Source: Glycocaulis albus (GTDB lineage Bacteria; Pseudomonadota; Alphaproteobacteria; Caulobacterales; Maricaulaceae). Taken from it: DNA of 64,000 nt. The notes under the pieces are model-generated. The model had not been told where the DNA came from and made no database searches. It saw nothing but the letters and a program-made list of their open reading frames with translations. The translations under genes and the position numbers were made by a program. The stretch lies in contig NZ_BMFS01000008.1 in assembly GCF_014639075.1 (NCBI RefSeq), positions 62,001 through 126,000 on the forward strand, written 5' to 3'. Below, one piece after another: positions 52,666-61,537 of the stretch; position 1 is the first letter of the stretch; each line of letters begins with the position of its first letter.

Positions 52666-52990
52666 GTCTAATCCCCTTTGGTGTGTTGCCGGCCGGTCTG
52701 CGTCCGGCCGTTTCGATAAGGCGTGCGGGCTTTGACGCTCGCGCGCGTCCGGGACCGCGCCGGAACCGGCCAGGCTTTCAGCGCTGGCGAGGAAGCGGTG
52801 AGGTCGAGAATGGTCAGCTGGAACAGGCGTTGCCGTTTTGCCGGACGCTCTCTCTGGCCCCGCTTGCGAGACTGGCTCGCAGGCTTGAAAAGCGAGGATG
52901 AGGCAGATGCTGGCACAGGCTGTCCTGCCCCGGGCTGACCGTTGAAGGGCGGCCGGACGGGCGCGTGGCCCGCCCGGTCCGCCATTGGCG
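52666..52990. other. Intergenic region between amt and the porin gene
   Basis: A GC-rich gap with GGCCGGTCTGCGTCCGGCC next to the porin start and GGACGGGCGCGTGGCCCGCCC next to the end of amt, both weak hairpins. The latter could attenuate transcription from amt. I see no coding frame and no clear promoter motif. Confidence 0.4.
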
Positions 52991-54361
52991 TCAGCTGGTA
53001 GCCGGGGCTTTGTCCTTTCCCGGCAAGAACTCCGGATAGGCGCTGTGGCCCAGCTCGGTGTAATCGCCGCCCACGGTTTCCTCGTCGGGCTTCAGGCGGA
53101 TGCCGACCGTGATTTTAAGAACCAGGAAGGCAACAAAGCTCGTTACGAACACGAACGCGCCGATGGCACCGACGCCGATCGCCTGGGTGACAAAGCTGGC
53201 GTCCGGATTGGTCAGCGGCACGATCATCGTGCCCCAGATGCCGGCGAACAGGTGAACCGGGATTGCGCCGACCACATCGTCAAGCCGTAATTTTTCCAGG
53301 AGAATTGCGCCGAACGTGGCGATAACGCCGCCAATCGCGCCAAACAGTATCGCCTGTCCGATGGTCGGTGTGAGCGGCTCTGCCGTGATCGAAACCAGGC
53401 CTGCCAGAGCACCATTCAGCACGGCACCCAGATTGGCCTTGCCCCTGCCCAGTGCGAGGGTCAGCAGATAGGTCGCGATAACACCGCCGGCGGCGGCCAT
53501 GTTGGTGTTGGCAAAAATCTGCGAGATCGCCGTGACATCTGCGACCGATCCCATGGCAAGCTGGGACGCGCCATTAAAGCCGAACCAGCCAAACCAGAGC
53601 ACGAAGGTGCCCAGCGTGGCCAATGGCAGGCTGGATCCGTGCATCGGAACCGCCTTGCCGTCCACAAAGCGCCCTGTGCGCGCGCCAAGCAGTATGATGC
53701 CGGCCAGTGCAGCCCAGCCCCCGACCGAGTGAACGATCGTCGAGCCTGCAAAGTCGGAGAAGCCCGCGGCATCCAGCCAACCTTCGCCCCAAGTCCAGGC
53801 GCCCTGGATGGGGTAGATCACCGCCGTCAGCACCACAACAAACAGGAAAAACGCCCCTATGCGGATGCGCTCTGCCACGGCGCCAGACACGATGGAGGCG
53901 GTGGTGGCTACAAACACCATCTGGAAGAACCAGTCCGAAGCGGTCGAGTAGCCGTTTTCGGTGACGTCGATTACCTCATCGCCCGTCAGCTCGCCTGGTG
54001 ACCACGGCATTGGCAGGCCGAAATATCCGCCGCTCTGGTCAACACCCAGATACATGAGATTGTAGCCAACAGCGTAGAACATGATGCCGGCGATGGAATA
54101 AAGCCCGATGTTTTTCAGGCATATCGCTGCGGCATGTTTGCCCCGGACCGAGCCTGCTTCGAGCATGGCAAAGCCGGCTGCCATCCACATCACGAGAAAG
54201 CCGCCAATCAGAAAGAGGAGGGTGTTGAAGATATAGGCGGTGTCGTCGGTAACCTGTGCCGCTGCGGGCGCGGTGAACGCTATCGCACCGCCAAGCGCCA
54301 GAGCGCCGCCCCAGGCAAGCGGGCGCGCGCGCTGCGGCGCGCCAGACTGATCTGAATGCAT
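52991..54361 (-). CDS. amt: Ammonium transporter (AmtB family)
   Basis: A 456-residue protein with a signal-like N-terminus (ALALGGAIAFTAPAAAQ) and eleven membrane helices. FNTLLFLIGGFLVMWMAAGFAMLEAG is the first helix; DFAGSTIVHSVGGWAALAG carries the first pore His, and VPVHLFAGIWG-type sequence (IPVHLFAGIWGTM) the second. It conducts NH3/NH4+ into the cell. ATG 54361 is preferred; a longer frame is implausible. No glnK (PII) gene accompanies it, which is unusual since the two are normally linked. Confidence 0.92.
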   Translation of the reverse strand: MHSDQSGAPQRARPLAWGGALALGGAIAFTAPAAAQVTDDTAYIFNTLLFLIGGFLVMWMAAGFAMLEAGSVRGKHAAAICLKNIGLYSIAGIMFYAVGYNLMYLGVDQSGGYFGLPMPWSPGELTGDEVIDVTENGYSTASDWFFQMVFVATTASIVSGAVAERIRIGAFFLFVVVLTAVIYPIQGAWTWGEGWLDAAGFSDFAGSTIVHSVGGWAALAGIILLGARTGRFVDGKAVPMHGSSLPLATLGTFVLWFGWFGFNGASQLAMGSVADVTAISQIFANTNMAAAGGVIATYLLTLALGRGKANLGAVLNGALAGLVSITAEPLTPTIGQAILFGAIGGVIATFGAILLEKLRLDDVVGAIPVHLFAGIWGTMIVPLTNPDASFVTQAIGVGAIGAFVFVTSFVAFLVLKITVGIRLKPDEETVGGDYTELGHSAYPEFLPGKDKAPATS

Positions 54362-54936
54362 GGATAATCCCCTGTTGTGTGTTCTTGAGCCGAAGGCCGG
54401 CGAGCAAGCAGAGGAGGTTGACCGGGCTCCGGCCGCGCCGTCGCAGCCGGATGCTGAAGATGTGTGCATTGCGCCGTCTCCTCCGCTTCGTGGTGCGGGG
54501 CTGGCGGGGTCGCATTGCAGAGCTTTGCGCTGGTCTGACGCCGCGCTTTGTCACAATAGCCTTGCGCAAGGAATGACGCGCCGCAACATTATTTAAACCG
54601 ATTTCGTTGCGATGCAGCAGAATGTGACAAAAATGTCTCTGCATTTATATGGCGGTAATATCAGGTAAGTTGAATGGTGATCAGGCACAGGAAATGAGGC
54701 CGTGAGAACACGGCCTCAAGTTTTCTGCAAATGCGGATCACCAGAACCGCATGAACATCGCGTGGCATGGTGATGCTGGAGTCAATCTGGACTCCGGGAA
54801 ATGCCACGCTCAATGCCTGTTTTGCCGATTGTGCTCTTGAAAAGAGCGCGCCTGCCCGCAATCAGGGCGGAGACTGGCGAAAACGCGACTCACGTCATGC
54901 TGGCCTGCAACACGATGTGCATCATGGAGCTTACCA
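54362..54936. promoter_or_regulatory. Divergent regulatory region between amt and pseC, with hairpins
   Basis: No gene is credible here. The part next to amt is AT-rich with GACAAAAATGTC and TGCAG...CTGCA inverted repeats near 54611-54645. GAGGCCGTG-AGAA-CACGGCCTC (54696-54717) is followed by AAGTTTTC, a terminator-like stem with no known gene before it. GTGGCAT (54762-54768) pairs with ATGCCAC (54801-54807), enclosing GGAGTC/GACTCC. These may be a small RNA end and a structured pseC leader. Confidence 0.4.
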
Positions 54937-56115
54937 ATGGCTGACGAGGCCGATTTCCTCGCCTACGGGCGTCAGGATATTGATGATGAGGACATCGCAG
55001 CAGTGGTGCGGGCACTGCAATCGGACTTTCTGACGACGGGACCGGAAATCCCCGCTTTCGAGGCGGAGTTCGCGGTCTTCACCGGCGCTGCTCACGCCGT
55101 GGCCTGCTCCAATGGCACGACGGCGCTGCATCTTGCGCTCGATGCGCTGGGCGTGGGTGAGGGCGATGTATGCATTGTGCCCGCCATCACCTTCATGGCG
55201 ACGGCCAATGCTGCGCGCTATTGCGGCGCGGATATCGTGTTTGCCGATGTCCACAGACATTCGGGCCTGCTCACGCCTGAAACCTTCGCTGAAGCGCTGG
55301 ACCGGGCAGGGGGCAAGGCGAAGGCCGTGCTGCCCGTGCATCTGGCCGGCGTGCCGTGTGACATGCCGCAAATTGCGGAACTCGCACGTCAGCATGGTCT
55401 GGTGGTCGTTGAGGACAGCTGCCATGCCATCGGCTCGCGCGAAGCGTCCGGCGCGATGGTCGGCGCTTGCCGGCATGGCGATGCCGCGACCTTTTCCTTC
55501 CATCCGGTCAAATCCCTGACTACAGGCGAGGGCGGGATGGTGACCACGAGCAATCCTGATCTCGCAGCGCGCATGGTGCGCCAGCGCAGCCATGGCATTG
55601 AGCGTGATCCGGCACGGTTTGCCCGTGCCGAGGGTGCAGGCGAGCCCTGGTATCACGAGATGGCGTCCCTGGGCTGGAATTACCGCCTGCCCGATATCAA
55701 TGCCGCGCTTGGAAGGGCGCAGCTTGCCCGCATGCCAGCCTTCGCCGCCAGAAGGCGCGCGCTGACGGCGGCTTACAGGGAGCAGCTTCAGGAACTGGCG
55801 CCGCTGGTATCGCTGCCCGCTGATCCGGCTGGAAGTGATCCCTGCCGGCATCTGTTGAATGTGCGAATCGATTTTGCTGCCGCCGGGCGAACGCGCGCTG
55901 AAGTGATGAATGCCTTGAAGGCACGCGGTATCGGCACACAGGTCCACTACATCCCGGTCCACACCCAGCCCTATTATGTTCAGCGCTATGGCCGTCAGAG
56001 TCTGCCCGGCGCCGAGGCGCATTATGCGCAGACACTGTCGCTGCCGCTCTTCACGCGGATGGAGAGGCGGGACGTGGAGCGCGTTTGCGGGGCGCTGGCT
56101 GAGGTGCTGGCGTAG
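54937..56115 (+). CDS. pseC: UDP-4-amino-4,6-dideoxy-N-acetyl-beta-L-altrosamine transaminase
   Basis: A 392-residue PLP enzyme of the DegT/DnrJ/EryC1 family, second step of pseudaminic acid synthesis. ALQSDFLTTGPEIPAFEAEF opens it; the PLP-binding Lys is in FSFHPVKSLTTGEGGMVTT; EDSCHAIGS and the C-terminal QVHYIPVHTQPYY follow. All are PseC-typical. A TGGAG ribosome site precedes ATG 54937. It converges with pseB (4 bases apart at their stops), so the two are not an operon. Confidence 0.9.
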   Translation: MADEADFLAYGRQDIDDEDIAAVVRALQSDFLTTGPEIPAFEAEFAVFTGAAHAVACSNGTTALHLALDALGVGEGDVCIVPAITFMATANAARYCGADIVFADVHRHSGLLTPETFAEALDRAGGKAKAVLPVHLAGVPCDMPQIAELARQHGLVVVEDSCHAIGSREASGAMVGACRHGDAATFSFHPVKSLTTGEGGMVTTSNPDLAARMVRQRSHGIERDPARFARAEGAGEPWYHEMASLGWNYRLPDINAALGRAQLARMPAFAARRRALTAAYREQLQELAPLVSLPADPAGSDPCRHLLNVRIDFAAAGRTRAEVMNALKARGIGTQVHYIPVHTQPYYVQRYGRQSLPGAEAHYAQTLSLPLFTRMERRDVERVCGALAEVLA

Positions 56116-56119
56116 GCGG

Positions 56120-57211
56120 CTATTCCCCGAACGCCTGCCCCAGCAGGGATTGCAGCGCGCGTGCGTCCAGACGTTCAGGATTGCTGTCGGAGGCGTAGGA
56201 GAAACCGTCAGGCGCCGCTGCGCCCGCTTCGAGCCATTGTGCCATCAGCGCGGTGCGCTGGGCTGGAACGATGACATAGCGGTCCTCCAGTTCGACCGTT
56301 GAGCGGGCATCGTCCTCAGGCACCATGATCTCATGCAGCTTCTCGCCGGGGCGGATGCCAACGATCTTGTGCGGCAGCCCGGGCGCGAGTGTGCGGGCGA
56401 GGTCTGTTGTGCGCATGGAGGGGATTTTGGGCACGAAGATCTCTCCGCCCTTCGCCATCGTCAGCGATGAGAGCACGAAGTTCACGCCCTGGGTGAGCGT
56501 GATCCAGAAGCGTGTCATGCGCGCGTCGGTGATCGGCAGATGGTCGGCACCTTCGGCAATCAGCTTGTTGAAGAAGGGCACGACAGAGCCGCGTGACCCC
56601 ACCACATTGCCATAGCGCACGACGGAGAATACCGGCCCGTCCTCGCCGGAGATATTCTGTGCGGCGCTGAAAATCTTGTCGGATGCCAGTTTCGAGGCGC
56701 CATAGAGATTAATCGGATTGGCGGCCTTGTCGGTAGACAGGGCGCAGACATGTTTCACACCGCGCTTGATGGCGGCGCGCACCACATTCTCGGCGCCGAA
56801 CACATTGGTACGGATGCATTCAAACGGATTGTACTCGGCGATCGGCACGTGTTTCAGCGCGGCCGCGTGAACGACGACATCGACGCCGCGCATGGCCATG
56901 TCCAGCCGGCCCTCATCGCGCACATCGCCAATGAAATACCGCATGAAGGGATATTGCGCGGGCGGGAAAAGCTGCGCCATCTCGTATTGCTTGAGCTCGT
57001 CGCGCGAAAAGATGATGAGCTTTTTCGGCGTAAACTCCTCAATCACCGTGCGCACGAAATGGTGGCCAAACGAGCCGGTGCCGCCCGTGATCAGTACGGT
57101 CTTGCCGTCGAGGTTCATGCGTGGAGACCGGAAGTCCCGTCCAAGAAACACCGGCTCCACACCGCCTTTGGAGACGGCCGGAACGGCGGCTTTGGACGCT
57201 ATGGCGCTCAT
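56120..57211 (-). CDS. pseB: UDP-N-acetylglucosamine 4,6-dehydratase (inverting)
   Basis: The first step of pseudaminic acid synthesis: dehydration and C5 epimerisation of UDP-GlcNAc. A Rossmann motif TGGTGSFG, SRDELKQYEMAQLF, HAAALKHVPIAEYNP and the active-site STDKAANPINLYGASKLASDK region (quoted in part) identify the short-chain FlaA1/PseB group. ATG 57211 (363 residues) has GAGG close upstream; the conventional start MNLDGKTVLIT corresponds to ATG 57118 (332 residues) but lacks a ribosome site. The true start is undecided between them. Confidence 0.92.
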   Translation of the reverse strand: MSAIASKAAVPAVSKGGVEPVFLGRDFRSPRMNLDGKTVLITGGTGSFGHHFVRTVIEEFTPKKLIIFSRDELKQYEMAQLFPPAQYPFMRYFIGDVRDEGRLDMAMRGVDVVVHAAALKHVPIAEYNPFECIRTNVFGAENVVRAAIKRGVKHVCALSTDKAANPINLYGASKLASDKIFSAAQNISGEDGPVFSVVRYGNVVGSRGSVVPFFNKLIAEGADHLPITDARMTRFWITLTQGVNFVLSSLTMAKGGEIFVPKIPSMRTTDLARTLAPGLPHKIVGIRPGEKLHEIMVPEDDARSTVELEDRYVIVPAQRTALMAQWLEAGAAAPDGFSYASDSNPERLDARALQSLLGQAFGE

Positions 57212-57319
57212 CTGTCCTCGCAAGGGCAATCATCGAATCACAAGTCGTGCGTTAATCTTCCGCGCCCAGCCGTTAACACTGTCTTAGCCTTGGTTGACGA
57301 CGCACGAGCTGATGCGCAC

Positions 57320-57336
57320 CTGGCTAACCTTTTGTT
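57320..57336 (+). promoter_or_regulatory. Possible sigma-54 promoter of flaEY
   Basis: CTGGCTAACCTTTTGTT keeps the GG and the TTG with correct spacing but has GT instead of GC at the -12 element. It is 54 bases before the GTG start. A pair TCGTGCGT / ACGCACGA lies just upstream. Confidence 0.35.
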
Positions 57337-57389
57337 GGTGATGGCAGGCGAGACTGGATGGCGGATTATTCTGTCCGCTGGAGCGCCAA

Positions 57390-60140
57390 GTGATTACCGG
57401 CCTGTCAGGCGATGTTCTGGGTGCGTGGTTTTCCGCACAGAATGCTGCGCGCAACGCGGCAGCGAACACGCGCGCGCCCGCACAGCAGACACTGGGCTCC
57501 ACGCGCGACAAGAGCGTGCTGCCGCCCTGGGATCCGCGTGGCGAGGTGACAGCGCTGGACGCGGTACGCCGCTCGGTTCTGGCCAATGGCCGCTTCTTTG
57601 ATTCCGATGCCAGCGCGTTCTCAAAGCTGAATGTCAGCCAGGACGAGAAAAAGCTCTACGCGATGTTCACTGGGCTTCGTGCCCTGCAATCGCTGGCCGC
57701 TGCCGGAACCGAGCGCGGTGCCAGCGCCACCGATCTTGCCTTCTGGAACCGGCGTTTCCAGGAAGGGCTCGGCCAGATGGATGAGTTCTTTTCGGGGCTG
57801 AGGCTCGATGAGATTTCGGTTCTGAAAAACACCGCGCTTACCAAGGCGGAAAGCGAAGTCGCGGTCCGGCGAGGCATCAGCGAATACACCACTGCCATCA
57901 TCCACAAGGGGCCAGCCGACCAGGAGGCCTCTGCCTTTCAGGGCGATGTCCAGTTTACGGTCTCGGTGCGCAAGAATGGCGGCGACATCAATGTCGCCAT
58001 TGACCTCAGTGAGATGGGCGCGACGCCCCGCACGATGGGCAATGTCACCAGCTTCATCAATTCGAAGCTGGAAGAGCAGGAGGTTGTCACGCGCTTCTCT
58101 GCTGTGCGTGTGGGCGAGGTCGGTCCGGCGGGCATCGTGACAGCCAATGACTGGGCACTTCGCATCAATGGCGTACTGACTGAACAGGTGTCGTTTTCTG
58201 CACCGCAGGGCAGGCCGGCCATCTACATGGCAGGCGTTACCGGGACTGGCGACAGTGCGGCAGGCCAGCTTTCAAAGCTGATCGGGCTGGATGGCACACC
58301 GGCGGTCCAGTTTGCTCAGCGGATAGAAGCTAACGGCACGGTTACCGAAGTGCCGGTGCCGGGCGGCGAAACGCGCAGCTCAACGGCTGCCAATCCGCTG
58401 ACCATTGACGCCATCACACGGGCGCCGGACGGCGGCATCTATGTGGCCGGACGAACCAGTTCGGGTGTCAGCGGGCAGGACATAAAGGGCGAGTCCGACC
58501 TTGTGCTGATGCGCTACGATTCCAATGGCAAGGAAGTCTGGAGCCGCGTTCTGGGTGCAGCGGGTGAGGCCAATGGCGCAGCACTGGCGGTCGACAGTTC
58601 CGGCAATATCGTCGTTGCGGGCTCGGTAAGGGGCGGCCTTGGCGGCACGAATGATCTGGGCGGCGAGGACTCCCTCGTCGTGAAGTTTAACGCAGACGGC
58701 GTGGAGCAATGGGCGCAGCGCTTTGGTGCAGCCGGTGATGACCGTGCCAACGCCGTGACGATTGGCGATGACGGCACGATTTTCGTCGCCGGCGAAGCGC
58801 GCGGCAGTTTCGGCGGGACGGCCAATCAGGGCAGTCTGGACGATTATGTCCGCGCTATCGGTGCAGATGGCACGGTCCTCTATACGCGCGGCGTGGAGGC
58901 AAGCGCCGGCATTGAACGCGCCCGGGCCGTCGCCACGGCGCAGGATGGCGGGCTTCTCGTCGCCAGCGAAGTTGATGGGCGCGCCGTGCTGACCAAGTTT
59001 GCGCCTGGCTATGACGGGACCGGTGACGCGGTCTGGACGCTTGATATGGGCTCGCTGGGTGGCGGGCGTATCTCGGCTCTGACGGTTGATGAGGACGGCG
59101 CCATCTATCTGACAGGCGGTGCGGGTGCGGGGTTTGCGCCAAGTGCACCGCTGGCCGCCAATGAAGGCGGCCGCGATGCTTTTCTGGTGAAAATCACTGA
59201 CGGAGCAAACGCCACGGTCGACTACACGACCTTTCTGGGTACCGGCGTTGATGATCTGGCGACCGGCATTCAGGTGTCGGGCGGGAAGGTCTATCTGTCA
59301 GGCACGACGAATGGCGAACTGCCCGGCGCCAGTCAGAACGGCACACGCAATGCGTTCGCGGCCGGTTTTGATGCGGCAACGGGCGCGCATGAGTGGACGC
59401 AGCAGGTTTCCGGACGCGGCGGTGTCTCGCAAGGGGCCGGCATTGTCGTGGATCCCCAGGGCGATTCTGTGCTGTCGAAGCTTGGCTTGCCCAGCGGGAA
59501 AATCGTCTACGCCGACAGCCGGGTTGTCACCGCTCACAGCGCCGCACGCGCCGGAGATCATTTCTTCATCTCGGTCAATGGCGGCCGGTCGCAGAAAATC
59601 ACCATTGAGGCGAACGAAACGATGCGTTCGCTGACCTTCAAACTCAACGCAGCCCTGCTGCTGAACGGCACGTCGGCCGTCGGGCGCCGCACGGGGGAGG
59701 AGTTCCTTCGTATCACGCCGCGCGACGGGGTGAGCGTCGAACTGAAAGCCGGTGGCGATGGCCAGAATGCACTCGAAAGCCTTGGCCTGCCGTCGGGCAC
59801 GATCACGGGCAAATCACTGACCAGGAAGAGCACGCGCGATGAAAGCGCTGCCGCGCCGCCCAGCTTCTCGCTGCGGCTTGGCGGCCGTTACGACATTTCC
59901 AGCCGGGACGGGGCGATTGCTGCCAATGAGGCGCTGACCGAGGCCATGAGCGTGGTCCAGCGTGCCTGGCGGGAGCTGACGCAGGATCCCGCACTCAAAC
60001 AGCTTCTCGAAGGACCGGGCGCCGGCAAGAAGGGTGGGCAGGTGCCTGCTTATCTTCAGGCCCAGCTGGCCAATTACAATGCCGGCCTAGACCGGCTGAT
60101 GGCAGGCAGCCCGCAGGCGGGAACATTGGGATTTTTCTAA
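57390..60140 (+). CDS. flaEY: FlaEY-like flagellar protein with beta-propeller repeats
   Basis: A 916-residue protein. The N-terminal part is helical; about 330-700 is a run of propeller-type repeats (ITRAPDGGIYVAGRTSSG, LAVDSSGNIVVAGSVRGG, VTIGDDGTIFVAGEARGS) of the SBBP kind. The C-terminal region has hook-IN-like sequence (FFISVNGGRSQKITIEANE) and two LGLPSG motifs, and ends in a helix and TLGFF. Caulobacter FlaEY, encoded beside flagellin genes and needed for normal filament formation, has the same position and character. I start at GTG 57390 with GGAG six bases upstream. No signal peptide, so it may leave by the flagellar export route. Confidence 0.65.
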   Translation: MITGLSGDVLGAWFSAQNAARNAAANTRAPAQQTLGSTRDKSVLPPWDPRGEVTALDAVRRSVLANGRFFDSDASAFSKLNVSQDEKKLYAMFTGLRALQSLAAAGTERGASATDLAFWNRRFQEGLGQMDEFFSGLRLDEISVLKNTALTKAESEVAVRRGISEYTTAIIHKGPADQEASAFQGDVQFTVSVRKNGGDINVAIDLSEMGATPRTMGNVTSFINSKLEEQEVVTRFSAVRVGEVGPAGIVTANDWALRINGVLTEQVSFSAPQGRPAIYMAGVTGTGDSAAGQLSKLIGLDGTPAVQFAQRIEANGTVTEVPVPGGETRSSTAANPLTIDAITRAPDGGIYVAGRTSSGVSGQDIKGESDLVLMRYDSNGKEVWSRVLGAAGEANGAALAVDSSGNIVVAGSVRGGLGGTNDLGGEDSLVVKFNADGVEQWAQRFGAAGDDRANAVTIGDDGTIFVAGEARGSFGGTANQGSLDDYVRAIGADGTVLYTRGVEASAGIERARAVATAQDGGLLVASEVDGRAVLTKFAPGYDGTGDAVWTLDMGSLGGGRISALTVDEDGAIYLTGGAGAGFAPSAPLAANEGGRDAFLVKITDGANATVDYTTFLGTGVDDLATGIQVSGGKVYLSGTTNGELPGASQNGTRNAFAAGFDAATGAHEWTQQVSGRGGVSQGAGIVVDPQGDSVLSKLGLPSGKIVYADSRVVTAHSAARAGDHFFISVNGGRSQKITIEANETMRSLTFKLNAALLLNGTSAVGRRTGEEFLRITPRDGVSVELKAGGDGQNALESLGLPSGTITGKSLTRKSTRDESAAAPPSFSLRLGGRYDISSRDGAIAANEALTEAMSVVQRAWRELTQDPALKQLLEGPGAGKKGGQVPAYLQAQLANYNAGLDRLMAGSPQAGTLGFF

Positions 60141-60322
60141 CGAATTGTTGTCATCGCTCGCTACATGCGGGGTGACCCACGCCTGAAGCCCTCGTCCTTC
60201 GAGACTGCATTTCAGGCCTTCTCAGGATCAGGGCTTAGGTCGTGCTTTTCCCTCATCCTGAGGGCAAGCGAAGTGTCTCCAAGGAGCGAAGGAAAAGGAG
60301 CGGTGAAGCTAGACGACCTCGT
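60141..60322. repeat. Gap with degraded dispersed repeats, no gene
   Basis: GTTGTCATCGCTCGCTACATGCGGGGTGACCCACGCCTG (60146-60184) resembles the family at 38594 and 39121. Next, CCTCGTCCTTCGAGACTG...CTCAGGATCAGGG and CCCTCATCCTGAGGG...CTCCAAGGAGCGAAGG resemble the 11022-11114 family. Both look decayed. No reading frame is credible. Confidence 0.55.
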
Positions 60323-61537
60323 CTAGTTCCCGCCTCCAATGGTGGAGAAGGTCGAGACATTGCCAACCGCCGTTGCCGATCCGGTCATGCCGCCGACATA
60401 GCCATTCGCACGCATCTGGGTGATCGAATTGATCGCGCCGGAATTGACCTGATTTACCTGGGCATTCAGGCCGACCGGGCAGGTTGCGCAGATATAGGCC
60501 GACTGTGCATTGCCGATCGCCGAACTGGTGCCATAGGCGGCCATGCCCGTGCCCAGCTGCATCGAGACCTGGCCCGTTACCGCGCCGGAATTGTTCTGCA
60601 TCACACCGGAATAGGCATCCGCCCCGATATTGGACACCAGGGCGTTGTTACCTACCGCGTGGGACGACCCGACGACCGGGCCGTCGCCGAACGTGCCCAC
60701 GGCGAGTGTCGTGGTGGCGCGAACCTCGCCGGAATTGCTCTGGCTGCCCTGCAGATGACCATAGCCCCAGTCATTCTGGCTGGAGGCCGTGTTGCCCGAA
60801 GCCTCGCTCATCGCAGTGACACCCCAGTTGGCATTGGCAATGTCCGCATCCACGGTGGAGCGTACATTGCCGCTGTTTTCCTGGTCGGCGAGCGCAATGA
60901 TATTGGCCTCGTACCCCGTCACGGTCAGGCTGTTGCCCGCGCTTTGCGCGGTAGCAAGCGCTGTCTCCACCTCTTCAGCCTCGATCTCGGAACGTGCATC
61001 GACATCGGCTTCGGAGGACTGGCGGACATTCATCGGCATGTCGCCCGACCCCATCACCTCTATGGCGTTGGCGCTGGCCATGGCCGACTGCGCGGTGTTG
61101 CCGCCATAGGTGTTCAGCCGCAGGGCGGAGAGGGCCGACACGCTGGCACCCGCGCCTGCGGTCTGCTCGGCGTCCATCTCCAGCCCGTCTTCAGCGTCCA
61201 CCGTGAGGGCGTTGCCTTGAGCGGTCGCAAATCCGGTCGACAGCCCCCAGACAGAGTCCGCCTGGATATCCGTCGTCGCATTGGTCGCGCCGTTGGTTAC
61301 CTGCGTCGAGGTGACCTCCGACTCGCTGGTAAAGCTGCCGCCCGCGGAATTGCTCTGCGCCGTTGCGATGGCAGTAGCGACTTCGGTTGTGACGGCGTCG
61401 ACCTCGACAGTGGCATCGACCGGGGCGCTGTTGGCCTGGTCGTTCTCTACCCTATCGATAGACGCCGCGAAGGACGCTGCGGATGTCGCTATCGCGGCGG
61501 TCATGACCGCGATTGACGTCAGTGCGAGCCTGGACAT
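60323..61537 (-). CDS. hfaD: Holdfast anchor protein HfaD
   Basis: A 404-residue exported protein with signal peptide MSRLALTSIAVMTAAIATSAASFA and a long Ala/Ser/Asn/Thr/Gly-rich body of repeated short motifs (NSAG, NSGEV, SAMASANA), as in secreted adhesins. Caulobacter HfaD is an outer-membrane protein that helps fix the holdfast to the stalk tip. GGAGG precedes ATG 61537. It is third in hfaA-hfaB-hfaD and its start lies 86 bases inside hfaB. The sequence is low in complexity, so identity rests strongly on context. Confidence 0.75.
   Translation of the reverse strand: MSRLALTSIAVMTAAIATSAASFAASIDRVENDQANSAPVDATVEVDAVTTEVATAIATAQSNSAGGSFTSESEVTSTQVTNGATNATTDIQADSVWGLSTGFATAQGNALTVDAEDGLEMDAEQTAGAGASVSALSALRLNTYGGNTAQSAMASANAIEVMGSGDMPMNVRQSSEADVDARSEIEAEEVETALATAQSAGNSLTVTGYEANIIALADQENSGNVRSTVDADIANANWGVTAMSEASGNTASSQNDWGYGHLQGSQSNSGEVRATTTLAVGTFGDGPVVGSSHAVGNNALVSNIGADAYSGVMQNNSGAVTGQVSMQLGTGMAAYGTSSAIGNAQSAYICATCPVGLNAQVNQVNSGAINSITQMRANGYVGGMTGSATAVGNVSTFSTIGGGN

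Noticed and set aside
52991-54361. A glnK-amtB operon
   Set aside because: No PII-like gene is found on either side of amt in this window.
54661-54861. A 66-codon minus-strand frame in the amt-pseC gap
   Set aside because: It runs through two hairpins and shows no ribosome site or similarity; the region is better explained as regulatory.
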